Part shown: in pieces, positions 47,395 through 57,609 of the stretch
Layout of the letters: the number at the start of each line of letters is the position of its first letter
Numbering within the stretch: position 1 is the first letter of the stretch
DNA from: Nyssa sinensis
Lineage: Eukaryota; Streptophyta; Magnoliopsida; Cornales; Nyssaceae
Length of the DNA: 64,000 bases
Reading direction: 5' to 3'
Assembly (NCBI GenBank): GCA_008638375.1
Contig: CM018035.1
Location: forward strand, 547,501-611,500
The notes under the pieces: model-generated
The model's input: the letters and a program-made list of their open reading frames with translations, nothing else
What the model was told of the DNA's origin: nothing
The model's database searches: none
Made by a program: the position numbers and the translations under genes

Positions 47395-48780
47395 GTTTGC
47401 ATACATAACAATTTTTGATTGGTCAAAATCATTCACCTGAGTCACATTAATTTTTTAAATTGAAATTGTTTCTGAGTCATAAGAATTCTCATTCCTCCAG
47501 CTCAGGGCACACTATCGTGTCACTTTAGTTCACCCACTTTTGTTTAGTGACGCAAGTCACCAAATAAGCCCTACCACATAATATGAAATATGATTCACCG
47601 AGTCCAACATATGTAATGTAAGCTAAAAGACCCATGAAGATGAAGGCGTAGTAAAAAATATATAAAAGGATTTGATTGAAGCTGCTAACAGAAAGAGGCA
47701 TCAAGATACGCAAAAGAAGAAAGCACTGATATGACGAGATTTCGACCGTTTATATGATTCGGTTCCCGGCTTTTTAGTCAACGTTGAACCCAACACAACA
47801 CTTTGTCAAGCTCAAGGTAGGCCCACTTTTCCTTTTGTACCACTAACACTTTGGACGGGTCAGGATTTTACTTTAGGATGACAATTTTTATTTTTATTTT
47901 TGTTAATTGTTTAATTATAAATTTAAAATAATAAAGTATAAAATTTTAATATTAATTGATGATATTTGGATATGTAAATAGTTTTTTTGATACAAAAAAA
48001 AATCTAATAAAAAAAAGACCCATAAAAAAATTTAGAATATTAGAAAAAATCAATAAAATTTTCATTAAGAGGTCAAATTGAAATTCAAATAAGGATAAAG
48101 TATGAGAAATTTTAGAACTAGTAAAAAATATTATAAATTAAAGGGTATATTTTTAAAAAAATATATATGAAAAATTTCAAATGAAAAAAAACTGAGGGGG
48201 GCAAATTCTTTATGTAGCTCCATCCATGCTTGCAAACATGGTTTGCAAATATAAAAGATATAAATTGCAATGAAATAATTATTAGTACAATTTTTTTTCA
48301 GTTATTGTGTTTACAACTGAAAATTACCACATTGTTGAATAAGATGATGAATATATTAGTTAGAACATATACATCTGCATCTAGTACTACATACTCCATA
48401 CAACACTGTTACCTATAGAAATTTATTATATTCACCAAAGCCACAAGCATTGTACTTGAGCTAGCTAAAATTAATTGGGTACATCACACATTGACACAGA
48501 GGACTGACCTGGGTAGTCTTCCATTCTTCAAAGCATGCAATAATTAACATTACCCGAACATACAGTTTTTTGACCCATGGTTATACGCTCCGAGCTAGTA
48601 TCCATTGACCCCAAACTAATGAATGCTTGATAAATTAGTAAAATATGTAGGTCTCACTAACAAATTTGCATAACTTTTCATACACTCCTACCAAACTGAG
48701 AGAATTTTTAGCAAGCTCTGAGTTACAAGTTACTCGTATTTATGTACAGTTATTTGTGTATTCACACACATCCAACAGAG
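46560..48780. other. Intergenic between F-box gene and PUMILIO
   Basis: No gene is seen. A diverged direct repeat pair occurs at about 47140-47222 and 47395-47512 (GATTGGTC.AAATCATT ... CTCATTCCT.C.GCTCAGGGCACAC). Between them the palindrome AAGGAGCTCCTT occurs twice (47223-47234, 47255-47266) and a (TA)n at about 47364-47391. Confidence 0.55.
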
Positions 48781-48787
48781 AGGTAAG

Positions 48788-49559
48788 CTAGTAACCTAAC
48801 CAAGCAGATGGTATCGGCTGAAATTTGTTTTTGGCGCATGCCAATACATCATAGTAGTCCACATGATTGAAGCAGTCGCGGAAATCTGTGAAGAGCTTTT
48901 CAAACACCCTCCACTGGACTTTGTATGATCTCGTGTATGGATAGGGTAGAAAAACCTGCAGAAGATACACATTACATGAAATGTAAAATAACATTTGACA
49001 AGGAAGAAAAACATGTAGAGAATAGAAAGGGAAATCAGAAAAATATATCATCGTCAATTATATTCACAAAAGAAGGAAAGATGAATTTTGTGGAGCACCA
49101 TGTTCTCCAAGTGTTTCATTCAGGTTTCTGTGTAATTTTAATGCTGCGGAAAACACTCGGGCGGTAGGATGCTTAGTTACAAACACTACTCAACAAGAAG
49201 GCCCTGACTCTTCCCTAAAAGTTAGCAGATTTAACAAAAAAAATAAACCCAGCCATTTTACTTATACTTCTATTTTCACAAAAAAAAAATAATAATAATA
49301 ATTATCCAGAATGAAATAGTAAGTGCTTCGACGGCCAAATCAGGTAACCTGTCTTGTGCTAAACATAAGGAAGCTGATCGTCATTATATTCACAAAATGT
49401 ACCGATCAAAGAAATTATATTCATAAAATGCATAATAAGCAGCAGATGTAGTGGCCTCCACCACTGCACCTGATATTATTTTGGGTTCCCATCACCAGTG
49501 CCCACCAGATAGTATTTTGGGTTCCCATCTCTCTCTCTCTCTCCCTCTAAAATAGAACC

Positions 49560-49590
<31 letters not shown>

Positions 49591-52500
49591 AAAAGTACAG
49601 GCATCACATATATCATCTAACATTAACACTCATTAAAAAAAAGGGAAAAAAATGTATCATCTAAGATTAACTGAAGTATCTTAAAGTATTTTCACTAGGT
49701 AAAATAAATAGATAAATAAAAAGACATGATGTTAAGAATTATGCTTACATCCCCCTCTAATGCAAGACGTTTTAATAAAAGAAATGTCTTATCATTTTCC
49801 TCCAAATTGTCAACAACAGCCAACCAGATTTGTGAAGCGAGCTCATGGGCCCTGTCTCGTGACTTGCCACAGGAAATAAACTGATCTGCAAAGTGATCCC
49901 AGTTAAAAATGGACTAAAAAAACTCAGGTTGTGGTCAAGCTGGTAGCAAAAACAACTGTAAGAGATTAAATAACAATGAATATAGCATGAGTAAAAATAA
50001 GGCATGAAATTGAGTTCCAACCATTAAAGCATGAGTTAGCAAAGAGAGGCGAGGAAAGCAGAAGCAGAAGCAGACAGTATGCACTTCATTTGTGAATAAT
50101 CTCAATCACACATCATTTCAAGGTTTTCTGGCACAATATTATTGACAAACTGGTGTTGCATATGTAAGGACTGTGAAATCCCAAGATGGACAATGACTTT
50201 TAATTATGCGAGAACAAAGTTCTCTAATTTGAAAATAAATTGCAAAAATACTACCTGGTAAATGTTATTACCTAAGAAGCACGGATACGGACATTGGACA
50301 TGGACATGCGGACACGACATTTTTCAAAAAAGTAAGACACGGATATGTTGAGGACACGTTGAATATATATATATATATATATTTTTTATCTGACTATATA
50401 ATAAAATTTTAATATTATTCAATTAAAATTAGCATAAAAATACACAAATTACGTAAATATTATTAGTATATCAAAATAAAAAATTCATTAAATAAAAATT
50501 TAAGAATTTCATTAATAATCAACATGCATAATTCAAATTTCAAAATAAATTTGTTAATTACTATATATATTTGTGTGTGTGTAAAAAAAAATAGTGGAGA
50601 ATGAGAGGAGAAAGAGAGGTAAAACATCAATAAAAAAAATCCCCAAAAAATTAAAAACCCCAAAAACATGTCCCCCTAACGTGTTCAAACCGTGTCCCCA
50701 ATGTGTCCGGGACATGTTTGAAATTCAGAAAATTAGACACTCATCTTTTGCATGTCCGACACATGTCCGGGACGTGTCCGTGTCCGACACAAATACGCGA
50801 GGCAAAAAAGAGTATTTGTGCTTCACAAGTTATTACAAATACATTCTCTTGCTGATACATGGTCTAGAAAATGTTTGGAAAGTAAAATTTTTATAAAATG
50901 ATTGATGTGCAAACTCGCGAAAAGTTTAGTGGTGCCAGAGTGATCAGAGAATAACTTATTAAGTATGGTTTTGCAGTGATACTAATGGTCTACTCATTGG
51001 TGGTGGCATGGTGGCAGCGACGATAGAAGTGATGGTCAAGGGGAGATTATGAAACTCGTACTAACGATTTGTTTGGTAGGAAGGAAGAATGGGAGGAAGG
51101 AAAGGGGATAAAGATGGATGAAGTTTCTAATGGTTTGGTTGGACAACAAGAGAAGGGGAGTGAATGGGAAGGGAGGGCTTTTCCACCGAGTCCACCATAT
51201 TTCCTTTCAAAAGTGGGTGGAAAGGAGTGAAATTCCTAATCCCTTTTTGCATTTTTACCCTTCAAACAACACTCCAATTTTACACAATGGTAACATCATG
51301 AAGCACCCCGTTCCTTCCTCCTCCCCTTCATGCTCAACCAAACAACAAGAGGGAAAGACTCTTTCCTTCCCTAGACATACTTCTTCTATCAGTCCTACCT
51401 TTCTTTCCTTCTAATTTTTCATCTCTCATGCCATACGAAGCATAAAGGTATAGTTATTGATGATAGATATACTGTGATTATAGCAGCGTCAGCGATGGTG
51501 GTGACAACGGTGGGGTGACAAAGTGGTAACGGAGGAAACAGTGGTGGTGGTTGTCATAAATAATGATTGCATTAGATACAACAAAAACAATGGAGTATTT
51601 GGGACTACAGTAGTACTAGTAGGAGTGGTCATGGCAATAAAAGATTTTTTTTCCTTCTTTTTTTGTAGTGGGGTGGGAAAGCAGAGGGGGAGCGAAGAGG
51701 AGGGTTGTAGCATTTCTGGTAGCAGTGGAGGTTTTGGCTGTTTGGTGCCAATGGTGTCTCTAGCAATAAATGAAAACTAAAATCAGGTATGATCGTTCAG
51801 TATAATCATTAAAGAGGCATAGAATGAATTTCATTTAAATCATTCTCAAAATTTTAAAAAGTAACAATATTGTGGAAAATTGGAATTTTAGATAAATTAA
51901 ATAGTGCAAAAGTACAATCATAGGACTACAAACAAAACATAATAATTCAGCAAGAATGTATTACCAGACATTATCCTAAACAAATATGCATTGAGATCAC
52001 TGGTCTGTGTGAAAAAGCTGCAAAGAAGTTGGTTAAGAAGTGTTGGTGTCCCATATCGGTTGCAGACAATATTCATAATGAACTTATAAAGACGGTGCAA
52101 AACACCTCTAATTGAGAAGCTGCCTTTCGGGCTTAAGGCCCAAAAGGATAAATCTATGAGGGCTCGCCAGTGGGCTTGCAGACCATAACGGACAACACAT
52201 CTAGGTGGGGGCAGGGCGGCGCATCTAACATGATATCAAAGCCAGGATTGCGCTTGCGCCAAGGTGAGTCCTTTAGCCCAAAAGGACAAATTCAGGATTG
52301 CGCTTGCGCCGAGGTGGGTCCTTTAGCCCAAAAGGACAAATCCGTGAGGGTTCGCCACTGGGCTAGAAGCCAATGCTCGCTAATAGGCTGGCAGACCAAA
52401 GTGAACAATACTTCTAGGTGGGGACTGGGTCGCGCATCTAACAAAAAGTTACTCCACAAACTTGTTTCCCAGGATCCTTATTCTCCATCAAAATCATATT

Positions 52501-55500
52501 TTTCATAACTTGGCAACCCCAACATTCAAATGTATATGAAGATTTGCTTTAGGATTCTTGATTGAACAATTGTAATGAATAATCAATTGTTGTACCATTT
52601 GTAAACTTTTCGTACTTAATAGAATGTGTGCTCAGTATGTGTTTGACAAGTGAGAGCTGCACATGGTAACAAATCTTCCTAATGGGTTGTTGACCGATAG
52701 AATGCCCAACTTGTTGTGAAAGAGCATATGGAAGTCTTCAGGAGTAACAATGATCAAACATTATCTCAGGTGGTCAAATTTAAAGACAGTTCTTGCATAA
52801 CTTCGTAAATGGTGAATAAAACATTTGATGATGTATGAAGGCTTACTCTTCTAGAAAATGATGTTTTCCCTCAGCAATAACTATTCCTGGATAGAAAATC
52901 GTTCCCACCTCACTTTTTCTCTTGCAAAAATATAATCTTTTCTATTCCAGATTCACCAACTCAGGGTCCAAGGATACCTTCTCCAAAATACTTGTCCTCA
53001 ATTTTGAAAGGCAACTGACTTCATTATTTGAACTAATAAAGGTTCTGGAAGTACGTTAGAGGCTGAATACATATGCGGAGAAGTATGTCTTATCAAGAAC
53101 TCATAATGGGCGACAGAATTAAGAATTATTCATCTTTTTTTTTTTTTTCCAGAAGACGCAAAAGTGGAGCGTAATTTTCTTCCCAGTAATTGAATAGGTG
53201 ACTGCAAGGATCTCACCCCTTGCCTTTTCGCACACGCATGACTCTAACGATGTTTCAGATTCACCCAGAAAAATGAACGAATGAACGTACTTTTCTTTAG
53301 CAGTAAAAAGGGGAAAAAAATAAATCTTAGTAAATTTGGGGAATCAAAGATTCCCAAGCACTTGCCCTTCCTAATCCCTTTTTACTGCAAGGCATTGCAT
53401 CAAGAAGTTTGTTTGACACAAAGTGCATGCTGGGAAGCAGAAATACTAGGAAAGCACAACTATGATCGAGGTTAAGCATGAACAAGTGTAGGAAAGCAAC
53501 TTTTAATGCTAGATTCTAAAACATCCCGGGCCCTAGTAGGAATTGCAGGCATGAACAGTACAGAAATGACTGATATTCACTTGTTCTCAACTTGTTTATC
53601 AACCCACATCCTTTTCCTTCTTTCCCTGACCAATTCACAACATCTAACTTGTGCCATTTTACTCCTCACAGAAGCCCTTATTTGCATATAATCAAATCAT
53701 CTTAACCTATTTGTCGTGGTCCGAATTTGTTGCCACCTCTATCCTATAGTGAATACATTAATTTTTACCTTTTTCCTTTCTAGTTGTCCAGCTAATATAC
53801 TCCTGTGAGCCACTCTTACAATATAAACATGATCTTTCCTAACCACCTTGTTAGATCGCCAATTGCTCCAAAATTTTAACAACAAATTTTAAGTTGTTAA
53901 AGAATGGGTCCAATAATATATATCAAGCTAACACCCTCCTTCACGTGCAATACTGTCTTGAATGTGAGAGTAGAGAGTATGCCGGGAGATGGTACACTCT
54001 GTTAGCTAACACCCTCCCTCATATGCAACACTGTCTTGAACATGAGAGTAAAGAGTATGCAGGGAGATGGTACACTAACATAACATAGAGGGAGGGAGGG
54101 AGGGAGGGAGTGTAAACACTGGCATAACAGGGTGAGTGCAAACTTTGTACCAAACGACCAGTGGGAGAGACTTGAACCCAAGACCTCTTATAAGCAGAGC
54201 TCTAATACCTTTAAGTTGTTAAAGAATGGGCCCAACCATGTATATCAAGTTAACACACCTAATGTTGTATTATCAATTTTTATCCTTCAATTTCATAGTT
54301 ACAGGTCAACAAAGTACTACACCACAACTTTTTATTAGCAGAGAGTATACACTGCTACTGCAGAAGGTAAAGGCTCAGAGTCAAAGCCAACTCTATTTAT
54401 TTAAAATTGCACTTTGTATAGTCATTCCTTGTTCTATGTTTCTTGAAACCATTTAATCCCAAAGGCATCTCTCCACAATCCCAACCTAGTGATAATTTCA
54501 ACTCTACTTTTATAATTTAAATATATGATAGTAACAAATAGCATACACCGAGGATCTTTCTAATATGTCCCCAATCAAATCATCCAAAATTAATGCAAGA
54601 AGAAAAGGGATTAATATCAACCCTGTCATTGGAAATTAACTAGTCTTACATTTTGTGAATAACAAGGGTGTTCAGGTCATCAAGGATAACTGTTTCTTCA
54701 TAAAATTATAAAATAAAAATGCAAAATGAGACCACACCGATTATGGTTCCATGAAGTATCCCAGATGGAGGCGGCATGTTTGAAATTTCAAGCTGCTCTT
54801 TTAGAAACAAGTAAGTATGGCCCACAATCTCATCCATTTCACCATCTAGTGAAAATATATGCTTACTGACGTATAATGCGGCATACCTCCTGAAAAATTA
54901 GGTGATCATATTAGAGTGTCACTTAGTTTAACCAAAGCTACTTAATATTTAAAAATAACATGTAAATGTAACTGAATCAAATATGGACAAAAAAGTAAAT
55001 TTTGCATGGTTGGGCTGCACAAATGGATTGTATAATACTCAAGAATAATATAAAAGCTGTATAACATGAGAAATAGAATCCTTTATCTTGTTTCATGCCA
55101 AAATTGATTCACAAAATCATTATATCTCAACTATGCATTTTTTTTCATATATACATTGTGTTACCAATCATAGCTTACTCATGCAACCATATAAAACATA
55201 TGGTTACTTTTGCTTCCTTAGAGTCCATTTCGAAGGCAAAAAATTCTTCTTCATTGCCCAACTCTTGAAACAATATAATATTGTGTCCATGTGATCATAA
55301 AGTAAACTTCAAAAATAAGCCTCTGTATCTTATGATTGCCTTAATTAATAGAAAAAGTCTTTAAAGCATGTGCGTCACAATGGCTATTGTTTCTGGGAGG
55401 CAAGCATTGGGAAAAAGAGTCCAAGGAGGACAACAGTCTTAAGACTCTGAAGAACAGAGTAACCTGTGTGCAATTTTTCAAATTAAAAATAAAAAGGAAT

Positions 55501-57600
55501 ATTAAAATTGTTGCCTTTGGGGGGGGGGGGGGGAGTCAATCGAAATCTACCTTTTGCTCAACCCTCGAGGGATAGGCCCTGGCCACCTTTTAGTTTGGCC
55601 AGCCAAAGGAAAACTACTGACAAGGGCAGCGTGCCACAAACATTCTTCCAGAAAAAGATTAGCCCACTGCTTCTTAACGCAAGATATTTGATGCCCATTC
55701 TGAGATGGGAACTCGAATGAAGATTTCTATTAGTAGGTGATCTGGAAGCTTCCCAAAAGGATTATCAGCAGAAAGTAGAGTGGTACTTTTGCTATCATCT
55801 GCCATTAGCCTACAGAATGACACTGAATTAAACAATAAGAAAAATGGCAAAATTCAAAGAAGTGGTGAAGGAAGGAGATTTTGTGCTTTCTAAAATATAT
55901 CAATCCCCTACAGTACTGGCATTCTATGAAAACATTTCCAATCATTTTAACCAAAACTTTTCATTGGATAAGGATGACCGAAATCATTTACAAACATTTT
56001 TGTCAAGGCAAAGTGAAATCCATCAATTGCTCTATTTTTTCTATGAATAACCAATTCATTGCCCACATTTTGCCAGGTCAAAAAATAAACTATTGGTTAT
56101 AACGCCCTCGAAAACTAGAGAAACTAATTAATTGTATTCAATTAAAAAGTCCACCAGTAACACAAAATTAGAAACATATAATACTAGCGGTGATTGACAA
56201 ATCTGAGCAATCTTGCTACAGCAAGTGCAACTCAACAAATTGTATTCAAACAAATTCAAATCAGGAACAAATGAGATAATAGGGCTAATTAAAAATAGGG
56301 ATAAAGTCCCCCTTCCCTCAAAATTCATAAAGAACCTTACAATAGCTATCTCAGCCCTAACCTGTTATGAGATTCAGATTATCTTTCCTTTTCCTGCGTC
56401 TTCTTAGCAATCAAATGGGTGAGGAAAAAATTAAACAGAACTGAACGGTCAAGTATTTCATATATGTGTGTGTGTGTGTGTGTATGTATCATGTATGTGT
56501 ACATTTTTATATAGTCCCTAGAATAAATATGAAGGTTGGTCGTCGTGTCTACTTGAGCTACTTGTTTGACATGCCTACTTTGGTTTCATACTAATTTACT
56601 ATTTGCCCTTCATTTATTAAGCTCTTGTTATTTATCGTATTTATTTATGAGTTATTTATTACATTGGCCATTAATTATAAGGTTAGTTATTATCTTGTTC
56701 TTATGTTGATGACTAAATCATTCTTATCTTATTATACATGATGTTTATGATTTTTTCTTCCACAACTCAACTCAACAAAACAAAGCCTCTCTATTCATTG
56801 ACAGTTATAATGTACAGTTTGGGAATAAGTTCTAGATTAGATCTAGCACATGCATCGCATGTGCCCAACAGTAGTGTGTGTATACATACATATATATATA
56901 TGGTAAGAGAAATGAAAAATCACTGTCAAATAACTCAAATCAATTAATTATCATAAAAAAATACTAAAAATGTGAGAATATAAATGAGATTGGTAAGATA
57001 TTGAACCACCTATTCGTGTTCACATTGATATTATGGGGAAAAACAAAAGGACACTGGAATACAATACATAACAAATCTTTTCAAACAGCTAAAATTAAAG
57101 TTATCAGTATGAAATTAAGAACTCGTGTATGAATTCAATTAACTTCCCACAAAGCCAAATATTTTATTAAGCTTAAATCAAAATATAAACTGAGCTACAG
57201 AACCATCGTAAAAGGGAAAGAAAAAATCCAACCCGGAAACTTAATTTGGAAAATTAAAATCCATGATTTATTTCATAAAATGAAATAATCTTATACCTAA
57301 TTTCATACCGATACACTTCAAGTAGAGTAAAGGCTAATTGAATGTAATACGAAATCTGATTCGAGCCAATGGGTAATTAAACAATGAAATAAAGAAGATG
57401 AATAAACACAAAAATATTAAAGTAGATACTGTACCCACCCGAGAGATCGACGAGATGTCGGTCTTTTTTCACTCCGAAGCTTGCAAAAAGAGAGAGCAGC
57501 GCAAGGCGAGTTTCTTTTTCTATTTTTCCTTTTAGGTAGGAATTAAGCAGTTTAGGGAGTTGGGAGTGGCGAGGTCCATTCGTATTTTGCAAACTGATAA
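48788..57600 (-). CDS. F-box protein, unnamed plant family
   Basis: Minus-strand gene. A 5' UTR exon (about 57600-57439) is followed by coding exons 55805-55551 (ATG at 55805), 54889-54738, [54689-54650], [52017-51965], 49885-49749 and 48955-48788. The F-box L-P-D-H-L-L-I-E-I-F-I-R-V-P-I-S-E-W is at residues 20-37, so the protein is probably an SCF ubiquitin-ligase adaptor. Then come W-P-G-P-I-P-R-G-L and R-Y-A-A-L-Y. The C-terminus has V-F-L-P-Y-P-Y-T-R-S, W-R-V-F-E-K-L-F-T-D-F and ends P-S-A-W-L-G-Y. One +1 shift (extra A, 55687-55689) breaks the frame just after the F-box; removing it restores V-K-K-Q-W. Bracketed exons (40 + 53 nt = 93) fit in phase but can be skipped in phase, giving 267 or 236 residues. 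I do not know its substrate or name. Confidence 0.78.
49561..49594. repeat. Poly-C (20) then poly-A (14), F-box intron
   Basis: 20 C followed directly by 14 A, between the last two F-box exons; poly-G on the transcript strand. Confidence 0.95.
50272..50828. mobile_element. Non-autonomous TIR element, family A copy 3 (hAT-like)
   Basis: A 557-bp element begins CTAAGAAGCACGG and ends TGTGCTTCACAA, with a perfect 8-bp target duplication GTTATTAC (50264-50271, 50829-50836). GGACAC/GTGTCC repeats cluster at both ends. It shares the AT-rich core of copies 1 and 2, plus about 170 bp of extra sequence including a short (GT)n. It lies in an F-box gene intron. Confidence 0.85.
51060..51420. repeat. 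Possible MITE with degenerate TIRs, F-box intron
   Basis: Left GGTTTGGTTGGACAACAAGAG (about 51130-51150) and right inverse of CATGCTCAACCAAACAAC (about 51329-51346) form a weak inverted pair in a purine/pyrimidine-biased block. No clear TSD. Confidence 0.3.
52041..52443 (+). mobile_element. TRIM-like LTR element, F-box intron
   Basis: The 5' LTR is 52041-52230 (190 bp, TGTTGGTGTCCCATATCGG...GCATCTAACA), followed by a PBS-like TGATATCAAAGCC (52231-52243). A 50-bp unit (CAGGATTGCGCTTGCGCC...AAAAGGACAAAT) is tandemly doubled at 52243-52342. A partial 3' LTR then ends GCATCTAACA at 52443. Flanking 5-mers AGAAG and AAAAG differ by one base. There is no coding capacity. Confidence 0.72.
52450..53840. 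other. F-box gene intron sequence, nothing recognised
   Basis: No gene or complete element. A T13 run lies near 53138-53150. Confidence 0.5.
53849..54255 (-). mobile_element. TRIM-like LTR remnant with internal tandem duplication
   Basis: Read on the minus strand, an LTR-like end (54255-54210, TGTTAACTTGATATAC...TTTAACAACTTAAA) is followed by PBS-like GGTATTAGAGC (54209-54199). A second LTR copy (53933-53849, TGTTAGCTTGATATAT...CGATCTAACA) is preceded by a purine-rich GAAGGAGGG. Between them a 78-bp unit is tandemly doubled (53927-54004, 54005-54083), next to a (GGGA)n run at about 54089-54110. The first LTR copy is truncated. Confidence 0.55.
55519..55533. repeat. Poly-G tract, 15 G, F-box intron
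   Basis: 15 G; poly-C on the transcript strand, 18 bases after the donor of the F-box-domain exon (exon end 55551). Confidence 0.9.
55810..57432. other. F-box gene 5' UTR intron
   Basis: No gene is seen. A (GT)n tract lies at about 56465-56483. Confidence 0.5.
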
Positions 57601-57609
57601 TGAAGTATG

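Noticed and set aside
57377..57592. A 71-codon minus-strand frame as the F-box protein start
   Set aside because: It has no ATG in frame, and the next exon opens with its own ATG 4 bases after the acceptor, so this exon is taken as 5' UTR.
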